Of a stretch of DNA of 64,000 nt, positions 34,450 through 48,500 are shown piece by piece (within the stretch, counting starts at the first letter, position 1; every line of letters starts with the position of its first letter). The position numbers and the translations under genes were made by a program. The DNA lies in assembly GCA_029948255.1 (NCBI GenBank), contig JALIZF010001475.1:186001-250000 (forward strand). The letters are read 5' to 3'. Under the pieces are notes generated by a model. It was not told the DNA's origin. It did no database searches and saw only the letters and a list, made by a program, of their open reading frames with translations. This DNA comes from Telmatactis stephensoni (Eukaryota; Cnidaria; Anthozoa; Actiniaria; Isophelliidae).

Positions 34450-37400
34450 AACAAACAAACAAACAAGCGAAAGAGCGAGCAACCAGTCAGTAAAGTAGAC
34501 CTGCATAGGCTCTGATAGGCAAGCAAGTAAAAGAAGTAAGGGCATAGGGTATAAAGAGGGAAGAAAATTACTAATATACGATTGACAAACATGAGACTAA
34601 TAATCGGGCAAGGAAGACATTAACAAGCTTGAACATCGAACCCTATTAACTCTTGATGATAAGTGTCAGAGACACGGAAAGGTCGAATTTTAAAGTCACC
34701 AAACAAAAACACAAATATTAACAAGCAAGCACTTTCAAGGGGTTGTAAGATTGGCTGTCATTTAGCCTTCGAATCGACATATAAACACAACATATTCCCT
34801 TTGACTTACAAAGACTTACCTTGCATTATAATTTTGGCAAAGGATGTAGTAATCCTTTGAGGGTTCCTTGCAATACATGCATAGTAACCTATATCAGACG
34901 GCTTGACCCTTTTTATCTCAAGTGCTCCTGGCGAAATCACGTGATTTTCATCCGGGGTAACAACATTTCCATCTTTTTTCCACGTGATTGACGGCTTCGG
35001 TTCTCCACTGACGCCACATTTGAGCGTTTTTGCTTCCCCCTCTGTGGCGGTTTGCTGCGACGGTCCATATTCAATTTTTGCTGGTTCTGAGATGAAATTA
35101 TATGATGCATAGTTAATGATGATAAAATGAATAACTGTTTATTTAAGTGTCCAAGTCTTGCGCACTAATTTGGGGACGCTGTACTCTCTCACACACTACC
35201 TCTACATTTGCGAATAATCACTCGACTCCATGTTGATTTTTGCCGAGGGATCGAGGAAAAACCGGAGAAAAAACCTTCGTGGCATGGTACAGAACAGCAC
35301 ATCAAACAAACTGTCTTCAAACGCACTTCAAAATCAGTTTAATCATGTTTTTTGTTATATATTTTGAATGAATAATAAAACAATTATTGGATTCGGCTAT
35401 CGTATTGTATGAATGATATGATATGGCACAGCCACCTCGGCCTGCATGATTCTCCATATCATACTCAGCCTCATGCAATAATTGCTTAATGATGGTGATG
35501 ATGATGATGATGATGATGATGTAATGATAATATTAACTCAATTGACTTACGTCCAACGGTAAGGAACACTCTACCCATGGTTTTACCGAGTTCATTAGAG
35601 GTTATACACTGGTAGTTGCCTGAGTCTTTAAAGTTCACGTTTTTTATGGCTAACGTGTAATTTAATGGGAAAGTGACGTAACGGTCTCCTTTTAGCTTTT
35701 GCCCATTTCTTTCCCAAGTTATGTTTGCTGGCGGGAAACTGGAGACTACACAAGTTAGATAGGCCGTGGAACCAGCGCTGACAACAACAGGAGGACTTGC
35801 TCTGATTTCAGGGATTTCTGAAATAAGAAAAATGCCATTGAAAAATGCCAATGTGGGCTCCTAGGCAGGCGTCTTCATAATCTAAGAACTTGAATGTATA
35901 AAATAGCTTGGGTTTCCTGTGTTGCTGATAGAGAGAGACTAGGCGCCAGTTGAGAGAAAGGAACACAAGAATCCCACAGGAATCCCAAAGAGTGAGAAAA
36001 TAGAGATGCCTGAGGATGAGGCTTAGTGTCAATGATAATACTTAGAATGCAGAACTAAAGTTTAATTAAGAAAATAAATAACAAATAACTGTTTATTCAA
36101 GTATGTAATGTCTTCTTGCGCACTAACTGGGGGACAATGTACTCTCTCACACACAAACTTACACTACATTCTAATATTCTAAGCATGCATACAACTCTCA
36201 GCTCACTAGTTCGTTTATTTCTTACTGAGAGAGGAATACTGGAGGAACTAGAGGAAAACACTTGAGGGGAGAGAACGCACTGGCAAAATCAAATTCCATG
36301 GTACCTTGCCCGGGAATCGAACCGGCGCTCATACCGCTCGGCCACAATTGCTTGAAGGTGTTCACAGATTATTTCATCAAAAAAAGTTCTGAACTTCTTA
36401 CTTATATAGTCTCACTACTTACCTTTGATTGTAATATATGTATACCCCATGGTGGTGCCAGCGGTATTCGTCAGAGCGCATGAGTAGTTTCCAGAATCAG
36501 ATCGTTTAATACCTTTAATGACTAGTTCACCAGACGAGACAGAAATCCTCCCACTCTTTACATCCGACGGATCCAGTGGTTGACCGTCTTTTGAAAAATC
36601 TCTGATTAAAGCACTGAACTGTGCTGTCGATATATCGCCTTTGGCTGAACACTTTAAACTGACAGCTGTACCCGCTATGCGAGTTATATTTGATGCCATT
36701 TTAGTGAAAAACTCGGGTTTCGAGGAGGATACAGCTGAAAGCATACGAAAAGGAAAAGAAACAATTATTGAATTGTTTTCAAAACGTCTCACTAAATTTT
36801 GACCAGTTTTATTATATCTGCTCACCTCGACAAGTTCTTCCATCGCCAACAAATTTATCAGGGCACTGCAAACACACCGACTCCTGCTTTCCTGATTTGG
36901 TCAGAAGACCCAAATCTACACAGGTAACCCCACTGTAACAGGGCTTGTCATCCTTGCAAGTCAGCGGCAGTACTTCTCTACAATAATTGTTGGCCACATC
37001 TTCAATGGTGGTGTTATCACACACTACACTAGCGTCTTCGCCATGATCTGATTTACAGTTGTTAATTCCCCATCCATGATTACGGCATTGGATAATAGAG
37101 CTCTCATATCCATAGCAGTCGACATTGTCCATCCAAATAACACCCTCCCCTGCAAAGAGATGATGGGTTAGTTTAAATTGCTCGACCACGCGCGCGCACC
37201 ATTTGAATTTTTGTACGGAGAAAATCGAACTTTTTCCCTTGAATATTTACTTCAAAATATATAATAGAACAAATAGAACATCTTTTTTTCGTGCTCCGTC
37301 CATTAATACAGCACTTAGGAAGTGCCGAGAGCACTCAAGAAGTGTGGAGTACGGCTCGTGCTCTCCTTGCACTTCTTTCGTGCTTTCGTCACCTCCTGCG

Positions 37401-39323
37401 TGCTGTGTTACTAAACGGAACACGGAAAAAGCTGTTCTATTGGAAATATAAAAACCCGACTAACCTTTTCCAAATTCTGCATGGAGGGGTGCTTTTAGAG
37501 CTTTTCCAAAACCAAGCTCTCTACAAACAACATGAGCATCATTGAGGTCCCACTGGTCATCACACACAGTTCCCCAGATGCCATCGTGCAGAACTTCAAC
37601 ACGACCTTCTTGTTTGGTTTTACCGCCGACTAAACGTACCAAGGGCTTAGCTGGACGGGGCGGTAGTAAAGCTTCGACTGAACGCATGCTACCACAATCC
37701 TTAGTACATACAGATCCATCTGAAATGACAACGAAAAAGGTCGAAGACTGTCTCAATGTCAGCTATTTTGACTGACCGATTTCCTATATTAGAAAGCACC
37801 TTATGAAAATATTCGTTAGTCATAGTGTTGTCCTAGCCACCTCCACAGGCAACTCCTATTCTTTCTCTTGGGTCCCTGTTGTAAAGATGAGAGACTAGGG
37901 GCGAGCAAAAATGGATAAGTGGTCCAGTCTTCGCTCTTCCGGTTAGATACAACAGGAAACCCAATAAAGGAAAGGAGTAGCCTACGAAGGAGGCTACTCT
38001 AGTGTTGGCTATTTTTAGAATTCATTCTTGTCTCCTTCGATTATTTAGAACGATTTGAGCTCGCAATCGAAAACAAATGAAAACAAAAATTACGTACGGC
38101 CATTTTGGGTCATAAGTAAGAATATTTCAAATATGTGATAACTGAATAAATGAATACTCACTCAGTACAAGTCCTTTTGAGCACGTCTTGCAAAGAGCAT
38201 CACTGGCTCCGTCCAAGCAAGTCTGGCAATTCAAATTACAAGGAAGACATTTCCTGGTTAAGGTGTTACCATACCGTCCCAAAGTACACTTCCTAACACA
38301 TTTGGTCTTCTCAAGAAATAGTGGTGGAGAGCATTTTGTGCAGTTATCGGCTTTTCCAATACAGGAGAGACAGTTCGTAGAACACTTGTTACAGATATCT
38401 TTGCCTTTGTCTTTGGCCTTGAAAAATCCAATCGGACACTTTCGGATACATCGTTTAGATGTGTCGGGACCCGAACAGATAACGCCAACGTCTTCGCCGT
38501 GTCCACAATTACCGTGTCCAATACCACCTAGAAGAACAGAAAATACTGTTTGATTGGATTCTGACCCATAGAAATTACTCGGGCTAAATTTGTCAAAAGT
38601 TGATTATTTATTTACGGAAACATTCGCTTAGTATAAAACTGTGGTCAAAATCAATCAGTATCAGTTTCCTTACGCATTGAAGGACAACGCTTGAGCCTAT
38701 TTTTCACGAGCGACTCAGTAGCGCAATGCATATTGTCTTTTCTCACAAAATGCAACAATTGCTCTGCCTATGTTGCTTCCGCTGCCCTTTCAGTCGTTCT
38801 TGAAAACCACGCCTTAGTGTTTTTGAAAAGGACGTGTCAGATTATTACAATAATCATCATAATCGCGTTATCAACGCGGAAATCAACATAGAACGATCTT
38901 AAAATCCGTCTACGGTTCTGACATGGGTTGCTGACTCATCTTCTACGAGAAAAAAGATCTGACTCAAGTGGACTCGAACCAACGACCCCTTGGGATACAT
39001 TTCCAGTCACTGCTATCGGGTCAGTTGGATTGATCATTGGCATTTTTGTTTTTTCAGAAAAAAGTACCACTACTCTGTAATCCTCCTAATTATCACCGTT
39101 TAATAAGTATGACAGTTAACAACAACATCATCATCATCGTCATCGTCATCATCAGTCATTATCATCACCTATCATCAGGTCAATCATCCAGTCATCAGTC
39201 ATCAATCTATTATCAACATCATCGTCATCATCATCACTATCTCAACATCATCGTCATCGCATCACTATTATCCAACTCATTCGTCAATCTCCATCACTAT
39301 CATCATCAATCATAGTCATCATC

Positions 39324-39355
<32 letters not shown>

Positions 39356-39477
39356 CATCATCGACCATCATCATCATCATGCCACCATCACACATCATCA
39401 TCCATCCATCATCATCACCACCATCACCACCATCAGCATCATCACACATCATCATCATCACCATCCATCATCATCAC

Positions 39478-39563
<86 letters not shown>

Positions 39564-42500
39564 CCATCAATCACCATCATCATCATCATAATGACCATAT
39601 TTTTGTGATTTTCATTTGGACATACCTGTGTTCATCCTACAGTCAAAAAGCGATCTCTCCGTCCCTCGGCACTGCAAGTCATCCAACATAATTTTCCCAG
39701 TTCCCTGTCCATAGAAAGCGCTGCTCTTAATACCAAGACCCTTGCCCAGCTTTAGCTGTCTGCAAGCCACATCACGGTCTTTGATATCAAAACTATCATC
39801 GCAAACAGTTCCCCATTCTCCATTATATTTAACCTCAAGACGACCAAACCTCGTTCTATTCGTCCCAGCAAGACGGATATCTTCGACGCCACTGATCATG
39901 GTCTTGCCGTCGCAGCTACTGACACACGAGTTAGTCTCTGTGTCAAGAAATGTGCCGTGAGCGCACGCGGAACAATTTGTTGGGTTTCCAAAACACGAGG
40001 TACAGTTAGGGCTGCATGCCATGCATTCTCGTGTGGAATTATCAGCAAAGAAGCCGTCGCCACAGTCTTGCACACAAATGTTTCTGCTCGTAGATCTATT
40101 GAGGTACTCGTAGATTTCACAGTGCGTACAGTTGTCTGGGTAGTTTTCGCAGGTCTTGCAATCTGGACTACACTTTCCACAAGTTCTAGTTGTACTTGAA
40201 AGAAACAATTATACTTAACTTTAGCTAGGCTTCGGTCAAACTGTGCAGTAGCAATAATTGATAATATTTCAAACACACGCTCCCGTATTTCCACTAATTA
40301 TATTATAGGTATGTTACGCGCGTTTTGGTTGGTCGAAAACGGTGTACGATTACAATACACAAGCAAAGATGACGTCGCAGAATCTTACTCGCGTTCTAGC
40401 TGGTTGAAATGTTTCGGTAAATGTTATATACAACAAATTCTATTTTTCCGTTCATCTGTACTCTAATAGAAGCACAGATGTCTTCAAAATGTGGTGAGTA
40501 CAACAGTATTCATCTTTCTGTTCTCACCACATTTTAACGTCATCTGTGCATCTATTAGAGAAACACACGCACAAAATTAGTTTTCATGGCAGCTGATGTT
40601 ACCTTTGACCGTTTTGTGTCGTATATGATTGTAAAATGGTATTTTGCCGATCAAACCTCGCACTGGTAACTACCATCTACAATAATCTACCGTTTGACCA
40701 AAGCTTTAGGCCTTGTTTTCCCGGGCGACATAAGCAGAAATAGAAGCAACATACGCAGGATCAGTAAACAATCACCGCCAAGCAGTAGTGCCTTCAGACC
40801 GAGCATGCTGTTTCTGCTTCAGTTTTCCGCTAGTGAAAACTGGTCACTAGACTAATAATACGATCCACTAGGCTTGATTCAAACTAACGACGCAAGCATA
40901 AGCGCAAACAACATACGCAGACTCAGTATCGCATATAGCCATTCAAAACGGTTGACGGGGCGAATGGCGAATGGGAATTGGCGATTGGTGATTTCACAAC
41001 CGAAAGGAAATTTGGGGTTACAAGAATTGCTGCATTTTTATTAATTAAACACCCAAGTAATGCCGCTACCATGCAGTAAAGACCTTACTAGACAAAGTGA
41101 TCGATAGGCGATTCATATCTCCGCGCCGGATAGCGGTCTAATAGCGTCACCACAGTTCCTTTCGGTCGTGCAATCACCAAACACCATTCGCCGTTCGCCC
41201 CGTCAACCTTTTTTGAAATAGCTATATACCACTGCTTGTCTTTTTTCACACCTATGTGATAGATACGATACTGAGTTTGCGCATGTTGCTTGCACTTATG
41301 CTTGCGTCGCTAGTGTGATTTAAGCTTTCACGTTCTTTCATATTGCTCATGTATGACGTAATGCCGCCTACCTGTTTTGGAAATAACCATCTCCACAAAT
41401 TTTTATACAGTCACGTGACTGGTCAGGACCTGAACACCTCACACCAGCGTCTTCACTGTGTTCACAATTCTCTTGTCCCCACCCTCTGTGACCGCATTTT
41501 CCTAGAGAGTTCTCGTTACCTTGACAAACAAAAACGAAACATTTCATTAAGACTATGAAATGCGCCTGCAGCGTACATAATGGGTGCACGACTTTCTCAG
41601 CGATAGGCTCTCCGTTAGAGTCCTCGTTCGCAGTCTTTTGTTTGATAATTCTTTCTTCGACGGAAATCTCTAAAACACGGACAGCTGGCCCCAAGCCCCT
41701 ATAATACGAGTATACCACATTCCCTCCTTTGCAGGTGTTTAGATTAGGTTAATGCATATAATTTCACATAAATTCATTCTGTTTGGGCGTCCCGGTAGGT
41801 GGGAGAGTTTCCGTTTCCTTAGTCCAGATTCTAGGCCCCTTCTTCGCCGCTCCTCTTTTTCATCTTCCTGTGGTGTCCACAATTAGAGATCCTGAGTTTT
41901 TGTCAAATCATAATTACCTACGCAGTTGACGTCATCAAGCATGATTGGTCCCTTGCCTGCACCAAATCTTGCGGTGGTTACTGCTTCGGTAGCGTTCCCA
42001 AGGTTCAGCATACGACATGCAACCATAGCTTCTCGAATGTCCCAGCCATCATCGCAGACTGTTCCCCACACGCCATTGTAATACAGCTAGTATTATAAAG
42101 GCAAAGAAAGAAATTGAGTTGTTCTTATTTGCCATATCATTTTGTACACTAAACGCTGTACAGCAGCAAGTGCGGCCTTGTTAGAGCACATTTCGTATGA
42201 CTGTGAAAACGGCACCGTACGGTCAAGGCAGTAATTTCGGATGTTTTTATAGACATTCATACGAAATCTGCTCTAGATATCGCTGCGATAAGCGTAAGCG
42301 AGCTCAATCGCAATTTTGAAAATATGCTGCCTCGCATAGGTTTATTTGTTGTACACAAAGAAACAGGAAAACTCTACAACAATCCCGTTCACAGAGCCGT
42401 TACCTTTTACTGCGCATGCTCGACGAAATAACTGAGCATGCGCAGTAACGGCTCTGGGAAATAGATTGCCTCTGCAAGCATCCGTTCGATCATTCGCGTT

Positions 42501-45500
42501 GGGCTTTACCGTAGAACAGAATGGGCCTAGAAAACCAAACACTCAAATAACACTGAGTTTAAGGAACGGTTTTCGTATGAGTGTGAAACAGACCGCGTCG
42601 TGTCGTGACCATGTGAATGCCGTGTCTATAAAAACATTCGAAATTCCTGACGTAACAATGCCGTGTTGCACCGTGCCGTTTTCACACTCATACGAAATGT
42701 GCTCTAAACAGAAGTAGTCTACTTCTAACATACTTCAACACGTCCTTCGAGACTATCTTTTCTTTTAGTACCAGCTAAACGTATTCCATGGGTAACAGCT
42801 GGTTCGAACCACGGATAACAAGATGACAGACACTGGGATCCTTTACGGAACAACGGTTTTGAACACGACGTACAATTCATTGCGTCACCAAAACACGTGG
42901 CACATGTCTTATTGCATGACTGACATTCCATCGTGTTTGGGTCCAAGAAGAAGCCGTCACCACATCTTGTCACGCAAGTACTTCCGTTCTTATAGTACCC
43001 GGAAGTGCATTTGATACAATTTGTTGCGTTAGTAACACACTTGGCGCATGCTACGTTACACTGTTGGCATTCACCCTTGTTGGCATAGTAACCATCGGGA
43101 CATTTATCTTGGCATCTGCGCACGCCTGGACCAGAGCACCGTACAACTACGTCTTCTTCGTGGTTACAATTGGTTTCACCCCATGGTCTGTGTACACAAT
43201 CTTCGATGGATTTCTCACGGCCAGTACAGAACATATCATCCAGCCAAATTCTACCACTCCCTTTGGGAATTTTTCCAAGTGGTTTAGAGGACTGAACACC
43301 GAGATTGAGCTGTCTGGAAATAAAAGTAAATTGTTATCAGCAATAATTACATATCAACTACGACGAATACACCACGAATTATAGGGGACGTACAAACTTA
43401 AGGACGTTCGCGCCATTTGTTTCTGCGCATCTCCTCCGCGCATCTCTCTTGCGTATGGCGTGACACGCGTGACGATTGGCTTTACCTTTAAAACACTCGA
43501 AAAAGCTTTTATTTTTTTATAGTGTTATTTAAAAGGATTTAGAAAAAAAGATAAAAATCAACGTTATTTTTCGACGGTTATTTTGTTGATTTTGGAGCCA
43601 TGTCACGAAGCGGTAGGTTTGTGCGCGCGCTGTCACGTACACACGTCATCGAACGCGCGCGCTAAGAAAAAACTATTTCTGAAACTTCACTCTTCCAGGT
43701 TTTCGCGAAATTAAAAAGCCATTTCTTTTGATATTTGTTTATGTATAATAAATAAAGGACGCTTATACCTTTTTACAAATATTTTGGTGTCTGTAAGTTC
43801 TATGAAGTAGCGAAAACTCAACAAGAACGTAACTCGATCACTCTGGCGTGACATTAAGTGGAATTAAGTCACGGAATATCACTCTTGTCTCGAAAGACAC
43901 TTGAAAAGCTTATATTTCGACAACGAAGTCAGCGACCCCCTTTTTTATTTTATGTATTCAAGAGGCCAAAGAAAACTTTCATTGTTGAAAACTTAAAGAA
44001 AAAAATGTGGTTAAAATTTATCGAAATCACACAAGTTTTACCAAACTTCAGGCAGAAAACGTTCCAAATCGAATCCGAAAATGGTTACAATATATGATGA
44101 TGAAAAATTGTACCCGTTGGTATCTATCCCGAACTATTCACACATAATCTTATTTTATATGTTAATTAAAACATGCATTTCAGAAATTTCTTTTTACTGC
44201 ATGCAAAAAATGCCTGCCTTTTCTCGCGTGTTTTCGTATTGCGCATAAGCAGTTTTTAACGGGAAAGAGGGTCTACTTTGACGCCGCATGTGACTCCTAG
44301 GGAAGTCGGTGACTCCTATTTTTTATTTTCACATTGTACGTCTATGATGATGTTCTTTCATCCATAAAACGTTTGAAAAAAAAAAAATACGGTTAGATCA
44401 TTTGGCCGCGGACGTTCTAGAAAGCAATATTCTTATGAGGTATGGGTGAATTCCCAAACTCACCTCATATGTCCGCCACTACTTCAGTTGACCCTCATTT
44501 ATATGGACACCGAATCTGGGCCGTATACAGGGGGGCACTGGGTGTACATGCACCCCCTATAGAAATCAAAGGTCCGGATTATCTATAATCGCGCTAGCTC
44601 TCACTGAGTAGCAGGTCCCCCTCCCCCTCTCCCCCCTCCCCACTGAGCAACAAAACGTTGGGGAAAGGTAAGACAATTAGACAAAGCAAGTGTAGAAATA
44701 GTTCCACTTCCATTTGATGTGCACCCACCCTGCAAAACCTATGGTTACAGGCCCTGTGAAGAGAGCAAACAAGTAAGGGCGGAGGCACATATACTTGTAG
44801 AAATGCCCGTATTATAGAGGTGTTCGTATAAAGACTTTCTACTGTACTGGAAATAAATAAGGATCCCATTAATACTTACTTGCAGAGTACTTTAGATTCC
44901 AAATAATCCCATCCATCATCACAAACGGTTCCCCATTCTCCGTCATGGTAGACTTGCAAAAGACCTTCCAAATAATCAGACCCATTGACAAGCCTGATTG
45001 TTACCGAACCCGTGGCATTGGCCACAGGAAAAGAAACTTTCCCGGTGGCTGAACAATTTGAAGTACATGCCCCGTCGTTGGATACGAGTGGTGGTTGGCA
45101 CAAAACGCACTTGGAAGTGTTCTTGTTTTCATCGAAACGACAACTAAAGCACTCCTTTGGGCACTTGTTACAAGTAAAGTTATATTTCAAACTGTAGAAT
45201 CCAATGGGACACTCTTTAATGCACTTTCCCATGTGTTGAAAGAGATCTGGGCTACAGCTTCCCGTACATTTACCATCTTTAAGGGTCAGAGGAGCGCTGC
45301 AGGAGGTACAATTGGTGCTGTCCTTCCCATTGGCGCAGCTGACACACTTTTTATCACAAGGTTTACAAGTGCGGGTTGGTATATGACCATAACTAGATTT
45401 CCCACAATCTGACACACAGTTGTGCTCTTTTAAAAATTTGGGTGGTTTACACTTGGTACATCGGAAGGGATATCCAATACACGCCGCGCATCTATCAGCA

Positions 45501-48500
45501 TTGCAGGGTTTGCAAATATCATTCGCATCCTTATAAAAACCTTCGCGGCATTCTTTAACGCACATATTGGTCAACGGATTTCCAAACTGAGGTCCAGAGC
45601 AGACAACGCCTGCATCTTTGGAGTGATAACATCGTGAGTTCCAAACTACTTTTTCATACGGACAATCAAATATGTTCTTCTCTGAGCCTGTACAAGCGAG
45701 TTTGTCAAACCAAATGCGACCGGATCCGCCACCAAATTGCTTGGTCTTAAGGGCACGTCCCATCCCTAATTGACGACATACAACCGTGGCTTCTCGATAA
45801 TCCCAGTATTCATTACAAACTGTATTCCATTCACCACCGCGGTACACCTCAACTCGTCCTTCGTACGAAGAGGTACGATCAACTCCATTCAAGCGGATCA
45901 AACGTTTCTGGGCGACCTGTCTGACACTACACTTTCTTACGCAAGTTGTGTTGGACAGAAATCGATCGTCTTGGCATCCAGTGCACTTCTTGGCACTACT
46001 CGAACACGTTCGGCAGATGGGATCACATTTTTGACATACACGAGTGATGGAATTGCCAAAGTAACCTTCTCCGCACTCAGAAAGACATTTTTTGCCTATT
46101 AACGAAAGAATTAGGAGATGCATTAGACTACGTAGCGGCTCTGGGGAGGGCAGGGGAATGGGAAAGGGAAGGGGGCCTTTCCATCCCCCTCCTCCCCAGT
46201 CCCCCTTCCCCTGCCCTCCCCAGGGCCGCTACGCAGGCTAAAGATGCATCAAATAGTTAACAAATAGATTCCATTTTTCCGTGCGTCTGTACTCTAATCG
46301 ATGCACAGATGACGTCAAAATGTGGTGAGAACAAAAAAGTACGCCACGAGACGAAGTCGAGTGGCGTGACTGTTATTCTCACCACATTTTGACGTCTTCT
46401 GTGCATCGATTAGAGTACAGACGCACGGAAAAATGGAATCTATCTGTTTTATATAATATTTATCGAAACATTCCAACCAACCACAGCGCGCGTAAGATTC
46501 GATGACGCCATCTATGTGTGTGTACTCTAATCACACATGGTTGTTCGACCAATTATCAGAGCGCGCGTAATATACCAATTATTATATAAATTGCAGTACT
46601 ATTTATATGCAATTTATCCACATCTTTACTTAAGGCTACTTCAAAACTGTGGGGAGAGGGAAGAAAATGAGTGCACCTTCGGCCTCAAGTTTATCAGTCT
46701 ACGACTGTCACGGGTTATCGACGTTAAAATAAGGTTGCTTTACTTTACTTTTCTTTTATCTACGAAAATTCCGTTTCAATGTGGATTGCCAAAATTGACA
46801 AAACATGTACATGCGCTCTCAAAATTTTCCAGATTAGCGTATTTGTACGTAGCTGCATGGAGCTGTCCCTGGTAGCCGGCATAACTCTTTTCTTTTCGTT
46901 TCCCTGGGGTAACTACAAACAAAAGGGCTATCTACCAGGAACAGCTCGGCTTTATATACACCTGTTACGAAAAATGTAGACGGTCTGAAATCTGAATCTG
47001 AATCTATATCTGAGCGAGAAGGAAGTAAATTCTTGGTAGGAACTTGGAATAAATTACATTATAAAGTGATAAGAGTATGAATGGATGATATTACACGTAT
47101 ATTTAAAGATAAGAGTCATTCTCACAATCTTATTCGGTCGCAGATTCAGATCCAGATTCAGATTTAGAGTCAGATTCAGATGTCAGACCGTCTACGTTTT
47201 TTGAAACAGTTATATACAATTTCTAAAAACAACAACGCACACAACAATAAAAAGGCTCCACAATAAAAGATACACATCTGCAACATCACTAGTCTTGTAC
47301 GCAGCGGTGTTCAGCTTAGTACCCAGGCGTCCTCACTCTGTGACGTCACGTTCACGTCAAGAAACGGGGAACGCCTGGGTACTAGGCTGAGCCGTGTTTA
47401 ATCACGTCACGCAACGCTCAGTCGAGAGATAGCGTTACGTGTCAATAGATACCTTTTAGAAAGGTTGTTCCGTCGCAGCTTGAACACGATGTAGACGTAT
47501 TTGCACATGTTAAACATTCTGACGCACAAACAGCACAGTTTTTATCTTCGGCTTTGTAGTAACCAGGACCACACTCTGGCACACAACGACGAGTAGAGTC
47601 TGGACCCGAGCAAATGATGCCAGCGTCTTCAAAATGACCACAACTGTGCGTCCCCCAAGCAGGAAGCGCACAGGTGTCAATCCTCGATTCATTTCCTGTG
47701 CACTGCACATTAGAAAGCCAAATAGGTTGTTCATCAGAACCAGTGCCCAGTCTTCCCATCGTCACCGCGGCTATGGCGTCGCCCAGCATCAACTCCCGAC
47801 ACAAAACTTGAGCATCGTTGATATCCCAGTCATCATCACATATGGTTCCCCAAGTATTATTATAGAACACCTCTACGCGTCCCTTAAAATGATTTCCATC
47901 GGATATTAACCGTATTTTCCTCGATGGAGGTCCCTGCGTAAACATTACGCCACATGTTTTGACGCATGTATTTGCGTTTAAATAGTAAGGATCGTAACAA
48001 CTGGAGCAATTGTCACTAACGACGCCATTTAGACACGTTCTGCATGCCTTGGAGCAAGGTAGACATGCTCCTGTCGCTGTGTTGCCGTAATAACCAGGTC
48101 CACAATTTAGAACGCAGTAAAGCTCCTTTTTAAAAGTTCCCTTTGGACATTTGCTTACTGTGGAGTATACAGTACTAACATCCACTGTAAAACAAAATAG
48201 AAGAGATTATTTTATGGGAATGAAAAATAAATGGTAATAATAAATAATAATAAATGGACTTGAAGTGATTCATAAAGGACTGAAAAGAAATGAGATGAAA
48301 TGAAGACAAAACACAAACAAACAAAACAAAAACAAACAAAACAAAACAGAACAAAGAGTGAAAAGAAAAAGTGAAAAGACAAGTAAGACTTCGAGAAACG
48401 AGAAAAATTTCCAAATGTTGTCCTCTCCATTTCACTTTTTCTGTTCACTCTTTGTTCTGTTTTGTTTTGTTTTGTTTTTGTTTTGTTTTCATTTTATTTC

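Noticed and set aside
34205..34592. Long ORFs of repeated VCLF / TNKQ residues
   Set aside because: They are translations of the (AAAC)n/(AGAC)n microsatellite in several frames, not genes.
36293..36355. A tRNA gene (A and B boxes)
   Set aside because: No full cloverleaf could be formed and the sequence runs into a shared repeat body; a tRNA-derived SINE fits better.
39379..39591. Poly-histidine ORF
   Set aside because: Translation of the (CAT)n microsatellite in an intron.
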